This document shows positions 32,597 to 40,898 of a stretch of 64,000 nucleotides of DNA, piece by piece. A program made the translations under genes and the position numbers. Below the pieces are notes generated by a model. It saw nothing but the letters and a program-made list of their open reading frames with translations, searched no databases and was not told where the DNA came from. Positions within the stretch are counted from its first letter, which is position 1; every line of letters begins with the position of its first letter. Source of the stretch: UBA7803 sp040219135 (GTDB lineage: Bacteria; Pseudomonadota; Gammaproteobacteria; Pseudomonadales; Azotimanducaceae); the NCBI GenBank assembly GCA_040219135.1, contig JAVJTA010000005.1:310001-374000 (forward strand), read 5' to 3'.

Positions 32597-33134
32597 TTTG
32601 CGATACCTTCAACAGCCGTTTCAGATCGTCGAGCACCGGCTCGCCGGCGCCGGTCATCGGGTAGTGGAAGACCAGATTGCCGATGGGGTCGACCACGTAG
32701 ATCCCGGCCGAAAGGCGCTCAAGGTTACCGGAAAGCGCCACCAGCCGCGGATAGTCCACCCTCAGCTCGTCGGCGAGCCCGCCATCCCGCGTGAGCAGGC
32801 CGCGCCGCACCCGGGACGCGTCCCGGTTCAGCAGCGCATGCAGCTGGCGCAGCTGATGCAGAGCATCGCGGCAGTCGATACCGCAGTCGCCGTCCGGCAC
32901 CACCCACAGCCACCAAGTGCCGCCCTCCAGCGGCAGCCCGGCAGCGCGCACGTTCAGCTCCGCGGCGGTCAGCGAGGGCTGGACGAACGTGCCCTTGTTG
33001 GTGGTGCCCCAGAGGGCACCGTCTCTGGCAGCCTGGAACAACAGCCAGGCACCGCCGAGGGAGATCACGGCGACCAAGAAAATCCCCACCAGCTGCAGGC
33101 GTGATCGGGTTCGTCTGCTGTCGTTGTCGCTCAT
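32589..33134 (-). CDS. Membrane-anchored protein of the cytochrome oxidase assembly operon
   Basis: The product is 181 residues from ATG 33134, which has AGAGGA upstream; ATG 33173, overlapping the SURF1 stop as ATGA, would add 13 residues. One N-terminal transmembrane helix (about 15-35) precedes a periplasmic domain with GTWWLWVVPDGDCGIDCRD and ends YVVDPIGNLVFHYP. The pair of Cys and the C-terminal strand recall SCO/thioredoxin-like proteins, but the usual copper site is not evident. Genes at this position in the Pseudomonas oxidase cluster are hypothetical. A role in oxidase assembly is inferred from context. Confidence 0.75.
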   Translation of the reverse strand: MSDNDSRRTRSRLQLVGIFLVAVISLGGAWLLFQAARDGALWGTTNKGTFVQPSLTAAELNVRAAGLPLEGGTWWLWVVPDGDCGIDCRDALHQLRQLHALLNRDASRVRRGLLTRDGGLADELRVDYPRLVALSGNLERLSAGIYVVDPIGNLVFHYPMTGAGEPVLDDLKRLLKVSQIG

Positions 33135-33169
33135 CGTTCCTCTCGGCCGATTCATCGGCATCGGTACGC

Positions 33170-33895
33170 TCATCTGTCCTGGCTGGATCTGCGCCCGGGC
33201 GCCCGGCGCAGACCGAAGATCACGAAGCCCACCACCAGCACGCCCGCCAGGGCAAACCACTGCGCCGCGTAGCCTTCGTGGCGCTCCGGCAGAAAGGCTG
33301 CATCCACCGGAACGGCCGCGAACACGCCCGGTTCGCCCGGTTCGAGGCGAATCTCCATGGCCACGGCGCCCTCGCCCTGGCGCGCCATGCGCTGCACGTC
33401 GAGCCGCTGAACCCGTCGCGGCCAGTCCCTGGTCCAGGGATCCTCGGCCAGCAACGGCGTCAACCCGGTATCCGGCCAGATCACGCCGACCAGCGTCACC
33501 GCGCCCGTCGGCGTGGGCACGTCGGGCAGCTCGTCGCGACTCGGCGGCGCGGCCAGCCAGCCGCGGTTCACCAGATAGCGGCGTCCGTCGCTGCCGGCGA
33601 AAAGCGACACCACCCAGTATCCGGGACGGCCGTCGCGCGGCCGATTGTCCACCAGGTAGTGGCGGCCGGACTCGTAGTGCCCGAGGAGGCGGACGCGGAG
33701 AAATGCCGAGTCCGTCCCGTTCGCCTGTGGCGGCACCCGGGGCAGCATACCCACGCGATCGAAGTACCGGGCCTGGTACGCATGCTTCTCGGCGGCCCGC
33801 TCGAGCTGCCAGAACCCGAGCCCGACCAGCACCGGCAACATGCCTACGACGAACAACGTCATCGGCCAGCCGGGCGCGAAACGCCGCCGTCTCAT
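33170..33895 (-). CDS. SURF1 family cytochrome oxidase assembly protein
   Basis: The product is 241 residues with a transmembrane helix at each end (about 12-29 and 212-231) and a periplasmic domain between them. The family motifs are LGFWQLERAAEKHAYQARY, HYLVDNRPRDGRPGYWVV, YLVNRGWLA and HEGYAAQWFALA. SURF1 helps insert haem A into subunit I. It is the first gene of the assembly operon that runs to ctaA, ctaB, SCO and then egtB-egtD. Confidence 0.93.
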   Translation of the reverse strand: MRRRRFAPGWPMTLFVVGMLPVLVGLGFWQLERAAEKHAYQARYFDRVGMLPRVPPQANGTDSAFLRVRLLGHYESGRHYLVDNRPRDGRPGYWVVSLFAGSDGRRYLVNRGWLAAPPSRDELPDVPTPTGAVTLVGVIWPDTGLTPLLAEDPWTRDWPRRVQRLDVQRMARQGEGAVAMEIRLEPGEPGVFAAVPVDAAFLPERHEGYAAQWFALAGVLVVGFVIFGLRRAPGRRSSQDR

Positions 33896-33940
33896 CCGTT
33901 CGGGCCGCGCTGGATTTCACCCGCGTCCGGTGGATGCGTT

Positions 33941-34288
33941 ATGGTGTCCGACCCACTCGAGAAGATCGGACCCTTGCTCAAAGCCGTCATTCTGGTGCTG
34001 CTGGTGGGCGTCATCGTCAGCCTGTTCAGCGGCCTGATTTTCCTGTTCAAAGACAGCGACAGACAGGACTCGAAGCGCACGCTGTACGCCCTCGGCGTGC
34101 GCATCACGCTGGCCGCCGCGCTGCTGCTCACGGTCTTCTACGGTCTCTACACGGGGCAGCTGCGCATGGGTTCCAACGCGCCCTGGTACGACCGTACCCG
34201 GGCGCCGGACAGCGCCGCGCAGGATCCGGCGTCAGCCGCGCCGACCGTACCCGACGGCGCCGAAGCAACCCCGGAGCGCGACCGCTGA
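33941..34288 (+). CDS. DUF2909 twin-transmembrane protein
   Basis: The product is 115 residues with two transmembrane helices (about 12-35 and 51-70) linked by the basic loop KDSDRQDSKRTLYALGVRI, which is the DUF2909 signature. A low-complexity Ala/Pro/Asp tail follows. The function is unknown. It stands alone on the plus strand between the assembly operon and the oxidase structural genes; a DUF2909 gene occupies a similar place in Pseudomonas. Confidence 0.85.
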   Translation: MVSDPLEKIGPLLKAVILVLLVGVIVSLFSGLIFLFKDSDRQDSKRTLYALGVRITLAAALLLTVFYGLYTGQLRMGSNAPWYDRTRAPDSAAQDPASAAPTVPDGAEATPERDR

Positions 34289-34310
34289 GACCCGCGTCCC
34301 GAGCCCGGGT

Positions 34311-35234
34311 TCAGAAGACGTAGACGAACAGAAACAGCACCACCCAGACGACGTCCACGAAGTGCCAGTACCACGACGCCGCCTCGAATCCGAAGCAGTC
34401 GTCATGGCGGAAGTGTCCCCGGTACGCCCGCAGAAACTGAATCAGCAGAATGAACGTACCCATGGTGACATGGAAACCGTGAAAGCCGGTAAGCAGGAAG
34501 AACGTCGATCCGTAGATGCCGCTGGACAGCGTCAGGCCGAGCTCGGTGTAGGCGTGAACGTACTCCTCCACCTGCAGGGTCAGGAAGATGATTCCCAGCA
34601 GAACGGTGATGCCGAGCCAGCGGATCAGTTTGCCACGGTCCTGGTTCTTGATCGCCGTATGGGCGAAGTGCACGGTCACGCTGGATGAAAGCAGAATGAC
34701 CGTGTTCCAGAATGGCAGATACGCCATCCAGCTGCCCAGCGCGCCGAAGCCGGGCGCGGCCATGCTCTGGCCCGGGTTCTCGAATCGCGCCGGGTCGGGG
34801 TTGCTCACCACCGGCCAGGTGGCTTCGAAATCCGGCCACAGATACTGCCCGGTCAGACCCTTCTCGCCCTCACCGCCCAACCACTGCACCGCGAGCACGC
34901 GGGCGTAGAACAACGCGCCGAAGAACGCGGCGAAGAACATGACTTCGGAAAAGATGAACCAGGACATGCCCCACACGTAGGAGCGCTTCATCTGCGCGCT
35001 GTTGAGCCCCTGCTGGTTCTCGTCGATGACCTTGCCGAACCAGGCGAACAGCACCGCGCTCAGAATCAGCGCGCCGGCGTAGAACATCATCCGGCTCGGC
35101 TCGTCGCCGGACTTGATGTCGTTCAGCCAGACCCCGATGCCGGCCACCAGCAGCAGCGCGCCCACGGCCGTGCCGATGGGGTACCAGCTGCTATGGGGTA
35201 CGTAGTAAACCGACTGATCCGCTTGGTTAGCCAT
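34311..35234 (-). CDS. ctaE: Cytochrome c oxidase subunit III
   Basis: The product is 307 residues with seven transmembrane helices. Family motifs are YYVPHSSWYPIGTAVGALLL near the start, YVWGMSWFIFSEVMFFAAFFGALFYAR (split across helix 3), the conserved Glu in SEVMFF, TGFHGFHVTMG and a C-terminal WYWHFVDVVWVVLF. Subunit III stabilises the catalytic core and the proton uptake path. It is the last gene of the oxidase unit and converges on DUF2909. Confidence 0.96.
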   Translation of the reverse strand: MANQADQSVYYVPHSSWYPIGTAVGALLLVAGIGVWLNDIKSGDEPSRMMFYAGALILSAVLFAWFGKVIDENQQGLNSAQMKRSYVWGMSWFIFSEVMFFAAFFGALFYARVLAVQWLGGEGEKGLTGQYLWPDFEATWPVVSNPDPARFENPGQSMAAPGFGALGSWMAYLPFWNTVILLSSSVTVHFAHTAIKNQDRGKLIRWLGITVLLGIIFLTLQVEEYVHAYTELGLTLSSGIYGSTFFLLTGFHGFHVTMGTFILLIQFLRAYRGHFRHDDCFGFEAASWYWHFVDVVWVVLFLFVYVF

Positions 35235-35302
35235 GTCAGATGATTCTCCGCTATTCCCTCAGCGACACGCATCGGCGCGCCGCCTCCCATCCCTGTCCTG
35301 CG

Positions 35303-35887
35303 TCAACCCTGCGGTGCACGCTCACGGGCCAAGTCCGCCGCCGCGAAGTCGGTGATGTCGAACAGCGCGTAGCTGAGCGATATCGACGGCACGTTGCGCG
35401 GCAGCTCCCGGTCGACGATGAAGCGCATGGGCATTTCCATGGTCTCGCCGGGCTCGAGCACCTGCGAGTTGAAACAGAAGCATTCGGTCTTGTGAAAGTA
35501 CTGCGCCGCCGAGGGCGGGACCACCGAAGGCACCGCCTGACCCACCATGCGCTTGTCGGTCGTGTTGGTGACGTAGAACTTCACTTCCTTGAGGTCGCCG
35601 GGATGCACGCGCACGCCGCCCGACTCCGACCAGAAGTTCCACGGCATGCCGGCATTGGTATTGGTGATGAAGTTCACCTTGATCAGCCGGCTGGTGTCGG
35701 GCGTGACCGAGGCCGGGTCGTAGCTGTACTGGCCACCCGTGCGCCCACCGAGCCCGGTGATGTCGCAGAGCACGTCGTACAGCGGCACCAGGGCGAAGCC
35801 GAAGCCGAACATGCCGACCACGATCCCGAGCAGCTTCAGCGCAAGGCGGCCGTGGCGTGGTCTGGTCTGATTCGTGGTGTCGGTCAT
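35303..35887 (-). CDS. ctaG: Cytochrome c oxidase assembly protein CtaG (Cox11)
   Basis: The product is 194 residues with one N-terminal transmembrane helix (about 15-37) and a periplasmic immunoglobulin-like copper-binding domain. The copper motif is CFCFNSQVLEPGE, with a further conserved Cys in PLYDVLCDITGL. It delivers copper to the CuB site in subunit I. The gene lies between ctaD and ctaE, the usual order. Confidence 0.95.
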   Translation of the reverse strand: MTDTTNQTRPRHGRLALKLLGIVVGMFGFGFALVPLYDVLCDITGLGGRTGGQYSYDPASVTPDTSRLIKVNFITNTNAGMPWNFWSESGGVRVHPGDLKEVKFYVTNTTDKRMVGQAVPSVVPPSAAQYFHKTECFCFNSQVLEPGETMEMPMRFIVDRELPRNVPSISLSYALFDITDFAAADLARERAPQG

Positions 35888-35900
35888 CGGGTTCCTCTTC

Positions 35901-35922
35901 GGGGTCTGGAGACCCCTCCTAC
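35901..35922. repeat. REP-like palindrome with GTAGGAG head
   Basis: Read on the minus strand the element is GTAGGAG followed by GGGTC, a TCCA loop and GACCCC. The exact arms are GGGGTC at 35901-35906 and GACCCC at 35911-35916. It lies between ctaD and ctaG inside the operon, where REP hairpins often modulate downstream expression or RNA stability. Confidence 0.5.
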
Positions 35923-35926
35923 ACGC

Positions 35927-37537
35927 TCAGCTGTGCGCTTCGGCTTCGGACACCTTCGGCGGCGTCGTGAAGCTGTGATAGGGCGCCGGCGACGGCAGCG
36001 TCCATTCCAGACCGTGGGCGCCTTCCCAGACCCGGTCGGTGGCGGACTCGCCGCTGCGGATCGCCTTGATGATCACGTACAGGAACAGCAGCTGCGAGAA
36101 GCCGAAGATGAACGCGCCGATACTCGACACCATGTTGAAATCGGCGAACTGCAGAGCGTAATCGGGAATGCGCCGCGGCATGCCCGCGAGCCCCGAGAAG
36201 TGCTGCGGGAAGAACGTCACGTTCACCCCGATGAAGCTCAGCCAGAAGTGCAGCTTGCCGAGCGACTCGTCGTACATGTTTCCGCACCACTTCGGCAGCC
36301 AGTAGTAAACGGCCGCGAAAATGGAGAACAGCGCGCCGGGCACCAGCACGTAATGGAAATGAGCCACCACGAAATAAGTGTCGTGATACTGATAATCCGC
36401 CGGCGCGATGGCGAGCATGAGCCCGGAGAACCCACCGATGGTGAACAGAATCACGAAAGCGATGGCGAACAGCATCGGCGTCTCGAAAGTCATGGCGCCA
36501 CGCCACATGGTGGCCGTCCAGTTGAATACCTTCACTCCGGTGGGAACGGCGATGAGCATGGTCGCGTACATGAAGAACAGCTGCCCGGCCAGCGGCATGC
36601 CCACGGTGAACATGTGGTGGGCCCAGACGATGAACGACAGGAACGCGATGCTCGCCACGGCGTAGACCATGGAGTCGTAGCCGAACAGCGGTTTGCGCGC
36701 GAAGGTCGGGATGATCTGCGAGACGATCCCGAACGCCGGCAGAATCATGATGTAGACCTCGGGATGCCCGAAGAACCAGAAAATATGCTGGAACATCACC
36801 GGGTCGCCACCGCCGGCGGCATTGAAGAAGCTGGTTCCGAAGTGGATGTCGAACAGCATCATCGTGACCGCACCGGCGAGCACCGGCATGACGGCCAGCA
36901 ACAGGTAGGCGGTGATCAGCCAGGCCCAGACGAACAGCGGCATCCGCATCAGGGTCATGCCCGGGGCGCGCATGTTGAGGATGGTGGCAATGATGTTGAT
37001 CGCGCCCATGATCGACGACGCCCCCGCCAGGTGGATGGCGAAGATGAAGAAGGTGACCGAGTCCGGCGCGTACGTGGTGGACAGCGGTGCGTAGAACGTC
37101 CAGCCGAAGTTCGGCCCGCCGCCTTCCATGAACAGGGTGGACAGGAGCATCCCGAACGCCAGAGGAAGAATCCAGAAGGACAGGTTGTTCATGCGCGGCA
37201 GCGCCATGTCCGGTGCGCCGATCATCATCGGAATCAGCCAGTTCGCCAGGCCGACGAAGGCCGGCATGATCGCGCCGAACACCATGATCAGACCGTGGTT
37301 CGTGGTCATCTGGTTGAAGAACGCCGGATCGACGAACTGCAGCCCAGGCTGGAACAGCTCGGTGCGGATCACCAGCGCCAGAACCCCACCGATGAGGAAC
37401 ATCAGGAAGCTGAACCAGAGGTACAGCGTGCCGATGTCCTTATGGTTGGTGGTCAGCACCCACCGCATCAGTCCCTTGGCGGGGCCGTGGTCGTGGTGGT
37501 CGTCATCGTGATGGTGGGTAACTACGACTTCGCTCAT
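35927..37537 (-). CDS. ctaD: Cytochrome c oxidase subunit I
   Basis: The product is 536 residues with 12 transmembrane helices. It carries low-spin haem a, haem a3 and CuB. Visible signatures are TTNHGLIMVFGA (haem a His), WFFGHPEVYIMILP (CuB His and the cross-linked Tyr), VWAHHMFTVGMP (CuB His pair) and YFVVAHFHYVLVPG (haem His pair). The K-channel and haem sites appear intact, placing it among A-type aa3 oxidases. The gene lies between ctaC and ctaG. Confidence 0.98.
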   Translation of the reverse strand: MSEVVVTHHHDDDHHDHGPAKGLMRWVLTTNHKDIGTLYLWFSFLMFLIGGVLALVIRTELFQPGLQFVDPAFFNQMTTNHGLIMVFGAIMPAFVGLANWLIPMMIGAPDMALPRMNNLSFWILPLAFGMLLSTLFMEGGGPNFGWTFYAPLSTTYAPDSVTFFIFAIHLAGASSIMGAINIIATILNMRAPGMTLMRMPLFVWAWLITAYLLLAVMPVLAGAVTMMLFDIHFGTSFFNAAGGGDPVMFQHIFWFFGHPEVYIMILPAFGIVSQIIPTFARKPLFGYDSMVYAVASIAFLSFIVWAHHMFTVGMPLAGQLFFMYATMLIAVPTGVKVFNWTATMWRGAMTFETPMLFAIAFVILFTIGGFSGLMLAIAPADYQYHDTYFVVAHFHYVLVPGALFSIFAAVYYWLPKWCGNMYDESLGKLHFWLSFIGVNVTFFPQHFSGLAGMPRRIPDYALQFADFNMVSSIGAFIFGFSQLLFLYVIIKAIRSGESATDRVWEGAHGLEWTLPSPAPYHSFTTPPKVSEAEAHS

Positions 37538-37609
37538 GAGGGTTCCTGTTCGTCCTGACTGCTTATCAGATACTGCTGACGGATGCTGTTCGAGCCGCTG
37601 CCGCGGCGC

Positions 37610-38755
37610 CTACCTGGAGGCGTCCTTGCGCGCCACCACGTCCGCGGGCTGCGTGACGTCGCCGGTGTCGTTGCCCCAGGAATGGCGCTCGTAGTGGGTG
37701 ACCGCCGCGACCTGCACGGCGTCGAGCTGATTGCCGAAGGCCTGCATCGCCGTGCCGGCTACACCGTTGAGAATCATGTCGATGTGCGCTTCCTTGGGAC
37801 CGGTCGCGACGGCGCTGCCGACCAGGGAGGGGAACACCGGCGGCACGCCCTGGCCGTTGGGCTGATGGCACGAGGCGCAGAAGGTGGCGTAGACCTGCTC
37901 GCCCTGGGCCATCAGCTCGTCGGCACTGAAGGTCCTGGACAGGGCCTCTTTACGCTCTTCTTCCGCGCCGAGCTGCTCCGCGTACCAGGCGTCGTACTCC
38001 GCCTCCGGCAGGACTTCGACCACGATAGGCATGAAGCCGTGGTCCTTGCCGCACAGCTCGGTGCACTGACCGCGATAGGTACCCGGCTCGCTCACCACGG
38101 TCCACAGCTCGTTGAGCATGCCGGGAATGGCGTCCCGCTTGATGCCGAACTCCGGAATCCACCAGGCGTGGATCACGTCTTCGGCGGTGAGCAGAAACCG
38201 GACCTTGCGGTTGGCCGGGATGCGCAGCGGGTTGTCGACCTCGAGCAGGTAGTTCGCGTTCTTGATCGACTGATTCTGGATCTCCTCGCGCGGCGTGCTC
38301 AGATTGCTGAAGAAGCCGAAGCGGCTGTTCAGATCGTCATCCAGATACTTGTACTGCCAGCGCCACTGGTAGCCGCGCACCTCGACCGTCATGTCTTCGC
38401 CGCCGGAGTCGTAGATGTCGATCAGGGTGCTGGTGGCCGGCCACGCCATGCCGATGAGGATGAGGACCGGAATCAGGGTCCAGAGAATTTCCAATCGGGT
38501 GCTCTCGTGGAACTGCGCCGGCTCGTGGCCGCGGGATTTGCGGTGATGGACCAGCGACCAGAAGATGGCACCGAACACGACGATACCGATGATCACGCAG
38601 ATCCAGAAGATCAGCATGTGGAGTTCGTAAATCGACTGGCTGGTCTCCGTGACCCCCCGCGGCATGTTGAGTTCGTCAGCCAGCGCCGCGCCGCTGAACG
38701 GCGTCAGCGCCACTCCTGCGAACCACGCGGACCCCGTCAACCACAAATTCTTCAC
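37610..38755 (-). CDS. ctaC: Cytochrome c oxidase subunit II with fused cytochrome c domain
   Basis: The product is 381 residues from GTG 38755, which has AAGG about 7 nt upstream. A signal or first helix is followed by two transmembrane helices (about 45-68 and 90-107). The CuA domain has ligands His-196, Cys-231, Cys-235, His-239 and Met-242 (CTELCGKDHGFM) and the aromatic path GYQWRWQYKY. A C-terminal cytochrome c domain has CASCH at 293-297, so this is a caa3-like subunit that carries its own electron entry haem. It is the first gene of the oxidase unit, behind a 5' leader of about 240 nt. Confidence 0.96.
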   Translation of the reverse strand: MKNLWLTGSAWFAGVALTPFSGAALADELNMPRGVTETSQSIYELHMLIFWICVIIGIVVFGAIFWSLVHHRKSRGHEPAQFHESTRLEILWTLIPVLILIGMAWPATSTLIDIYDSGGEDMTVEVRGYQWRWQYKYLDDDLNSRFGFFSNLSTPREEIQNQSIKNANYLLEVDNPLRIPANRKVRFLLTAEDVIHAWWIPEFGIKRDAIPGMLNELWTVVSEPGTYRGQCTELCGKDHGFMPIVVEVLPEAEYDAWYAEQLGAEEERKEALSRTFSADELMAQGEQVYATFCASCHQPNGQGVPPVFPSLVGSAVATGPKEAHIDMILNGVAGTAMQAFGNQLDAVQVAAVTHYERHSWGNDTGDVTQPADVVARKDASR

Positions 38756-38931
38756 CGCTGCACCTTGCTCTGTGTTGTGTTTTCGCTTGCGTCGTCCGCC
38801 AGCGCGAGGAAGCGACGCTGCCCGTTCATTGTCGTCGGGGCAACCGGGCACGGCAGCCGGGCCGCCCACCACGTTCCTACCCGGTCCGAGGAGACGTGCG
38901 GACGCCAGCACAGGCTGGGGGCTCTATGCGA

Positions 38932-38952
38932 AAACAAAATGTTCTTTTGTTT
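38932..38952. promoter_or_regulatory. AT-rich inverted repeat in the ctaC leader
   Basis: AAACAAAA (38932-38939) and TTTTGTTT (38945-38952) flank a TGTTC loop. It lies about 45 nt downstream of the predicted ctaC promoter. The stem is weak as RNA, so protein binding to symmetrical DNA is the more natural reading. The rest of the 306-bp gap between ctaC and yheV holds the promoter and nothing else recognised. Confidence 0.35.
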
Positions 38953-38999
38953 GAACCCTGAGAATTGAGCGGCCGGACCCCGCTCAGATCAGGCGACGG

Positions 39000-39027
39000 A
39001 TTATATCAGCGCCCGAACATAAGACAA
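39000..39027 (-). promoter_or_regulatory. Predicted sigma70 promoter of the oxidase operon
   Basis: On the minus strand TTGTCT (39027-39022) and TATAAT (39005-39000) are separated by 16 bp, and the -10 is extended by TGA directly upstream. Transcription would start near 38993, leaving about 240 nt of leader before ctaC. Confidence 0.7.
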
Positions 39028-39061
39028 CCAAACGGCTGGAAAGGTCCTGCGATTCAACGTT

Positions 39062-39310
39062 TTAGTCAGGCTTTCGGGTGTCGCCGCGGCGTGGGTCGAC
39101 GATCCGTACCGAGGCGGCCGGAACCTCCCCGAGCGGCCGCCCGGTCACCCGGGTAGTGGGCTCTATTGCCGACCCGCTGGCCATGGTGTCCGTGTGCCCA
39201 CAGTTCACACAGCGGCGGCGCCGCTGCCCGTCACCGTCCTCCAGCACGATCCGATCCATCTGCCGGCATTCCGGGCACACGGCTCCAGCGATGAACTTCC
39301 GGGTGGCCAT
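39062..39310 (-). CDS. yheV: YheV family zinc-ribbon protein
   Basis: The product is 82 residues. Four Cys form a zinc ribbon: Cys-12 and Cys-15 (VCPECR) and Cys-34 and Cys-37 (CVNCGH). The start ATRKFIAGAVCPEC matches the YheV family of Gammaproteobacteria, whose role is not established. The C-terminal part beyond residue 45 is longer than in E. coli and looks disordered. It lies between the aroE 3' repeat array and the oxidase promoter. Confidence 0.85.
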   Translation of the reverse strand: MATRKFIAGAVCPECRQMDRIVLEDGDGQRRRRCVNCGHTDTMASGSAIEPTTRVTGRPLGEVPAASVRIVDPRRGDTRKPD

Positions 39311-39358
39311 GGGCAGGCTCCTTGGTACTTGCGGCTTTCAGGCTCGTTTTTCTCCTCG

Positions 39359-39504
39359 GACGCCGTGACTTTTTCCACGGACGCCGCAGCGCTTTTCCAC
39401 GGACGCCGCAGCGCTTTTCGTCAGACGCCGCAGCGCTTTTCCACGGACGCCGCAGCGCTTTTCGTCAGACGCCGCAGCGCTTTTCGTCAGACGCCGCGGC
39501 GCCG
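39359..39504. repeat. 22-bp tandem repeat array at the aroE 3' end
   Basis: Five full copies of a 22-bp unit (39380-39489) begin GACGCCGCAGCGCTTTTC and end alternately in CACG or GTCA. A diverged copy precedes them (39359-39379) and a partial copy follows (39490-39504). The copies abut with no spacers. The GTCA ending of the fifth copy supplies the aroE stop codon on the minus strand. Confidence 0.9.
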
Positions 39505-40311
39505 CAACAGTTCCAGCACCGGTCCCGTGGCAGGAGCGACCCCGCGCCACAGCTCGAACGCCAGCGCGGCCTGCTCCACCAGCATGCCGAGCCCGTCCAC
39601 CGCGGCGCGGGCCCCGTGGGCTGCGGACCAGCGGCAGAATTCGGTGGCCGATGCGTCGGGGCCGGGCGCGTAGATCATGTCATAGCAGAAGGCGTCCGCG
39701 ACCAGCGCCGGGGCGAGGTCTGCGACCGGCGTGCCGCCGAGGCCGGCGGAGGTGGCATTGATCACCACATCGAAACGGCCTTCGAGGCGGCCGAACGCGA
39801 CGCCGGAGACCGCCCCCGCCCCAGCGCTCGCGGCGAGCGCCCGGGCCCGCTCTAGCGTGCGATTGCCGATCACCAGCTCCGCGACGCCAGCGTCGATCAG
39901 TGGACCGAGCGCGCCACGGGCCGCACCCCCGGCGCCCAGCAGCAGCACCCGGGTGCCCGCGAGCCGTACCCCGCAGTTCTGCGCGAGGTCCCGGACCAGG
40001 CCCGCTCCGTCGGTGTTGCAGCCGCGGAAGCCGCCGCCGGCCCGAACGATGGTGTTCACCGCGCCCGCCCGGGTCGCCGCCGGGTCGAGCGAAGAGACCC
40101 AGGCAGCCGCCAGTTCCTTGAACGGTAAGGTGACGTTGAGGCCGGCGCCGCCGGCATCGAAGAACCGCGCCACGGTGCCGACAAAGTCGTCGAGGGGGGC
40201 GAGCAGGGTCCGGTATTCGAGCGCCTCGCCGGTGGCCGCGGCGAAGGCTGCATGGATGCGCGGTGACAGGGAGTGGTCCACCGGGTTGCCGACCACCGCG
40301 TAGCGGTCCAT
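39487..40311 (-). CDS. aroE: Shikimate dehydrogenase (NADP)
   Basis: The product is 274 residues from ATG 40311. It reduces 3-dehydroshikimate in aromatic amino-acid synthesis. The substrate domain has VVGNPVDHSLSPRIHAAF and NVTLPFKELA (catalytic Lys). AVNTIV and GCNTDGAGLVRDL (catalytic Asp) follow. The nucleotide domain has LLLGAGGAARGAL and GNRTLERA, then the C-terminal DGLGMLVEQAALAFELW. Its stop codon and last codons lie in the tandem repeat array. The start overlaps the tsaC stop by 1 nt (TGATG). Confidence 0.95.
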   Translation of the reverse strand: MDRYAVVGNPVDHSLSPRIHAAFAAATGEALEYRTLLAPLDDFVGTVARFFDAGGAGLNVTLPFKELAAAWVSSLDPAATRAGAVNTIVRAGGGFRGCNTDGAGLVRDLAQNCGVRLAGTRVLLLGAGGAARGALGPLIDAGVAELVIGNRTLERARALAASAGAGAVSGVAFGRLEGRFDVVINATSAGLGGTPVADLAPALVADAFCYDMIYAPGPDASATEFCRWSAAHGARAAVDGLGMLVEQAALAFELWRGVAPATGPVLELLRRRGV

Positions 40312-40898
40312 CAGCCTGCGCCCCGCAGCCGCTGCCCCGACAACGTACGGATCTCGCTCGGGTGGCGGCGGCCCGACGTCTCGCCCCCGAGAACGTAGAG
40401 CCCGGCCCGACGCGTCGGCAGCCGACCGCGGCGCCGCAGCCGCGACAGCGTGGCGCGCGCCTGGAAGCGGTTGCGCGGCGGCGGATGTCCGCTGGCGTTG
40501 GCGGACGTCGATACCAGCGGCCCGGCAAACGCCGCGCACAGAGCCCGCGCCTGCGCACTACCGGGCACCCGCACCGCGACCGAGTCGCCGCCACCATTCA
40601 CCCAGGGCGGAAAGCGCCGGTTCGGCAGTACCCAGGTCACCGCACCGGGCCAGGTGGAAACGACCTGGTCGCGCTGGAACGGCGCGATGGCGTCCAGCTC
40701 CTCGGCAAACGCGGCGGCGTCGGCGCCGATGACGATGAGCCCTTTGCCGACCTCGCGCGATTTCACCGTCAGCAGCCGGGTCACGGCGGCGACGTCGAAC
40801 GGATCGCACGCAAAACCCCAGACGCCTTCGGTGGCGTGCAGCACCAGGCCGCCTCTGCGCAGCACCCGAACCGCAAGGCGCAGGTGCCACGAGTTCAT
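40311..40898 (-). CDS. tsaC: Threonylcarbamoyl-AMP synthase (Sua5/YrdC family)
   Basis: The product is 195 residues. It makes threonylcarbamoyl-AMP from threonine, bicarbonate and ATP for the t6A37 modification of tRNAs that read ANN codons. The ATP/threonine pocket motifs are HATEGVWGFACDPFD, LLTVKSREVGKGLIVIG, the PGAVTWVLP segment and GPLVSTSANASGHPPP. The start ATG 40898 overlaps the purE stop as ATGA. It belongs to a run purE-tsaC-aroE with overlaps. Confidence 0.93.
   Translation of the reverse strand: MNSWHLRLAVRVLRRGGLVLHATEGVWGFACDPFDVAAVTRLLTVKSREVGKGLIVIGADAAAFAEELDAIAPFQRDQVVSTWPGAVTWVLPNRRFPPWVNGGGDSVAVRVPGSAQARALCAAFAGPLVSTSANASGHPPPRNRFQARATLSRLRRRGRLPTRRAGLYVLGGETSGRRHPSEIRTLSGQRLRGAG

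Noticed and set aside
35240..37558. A 772-codon open frame antisense to ctaG and ctaD
   Set aside because: The composition (His, Arg, Glu and Gln runs) and full overlap with well-conserved oxidase genes mark it as a shadow.
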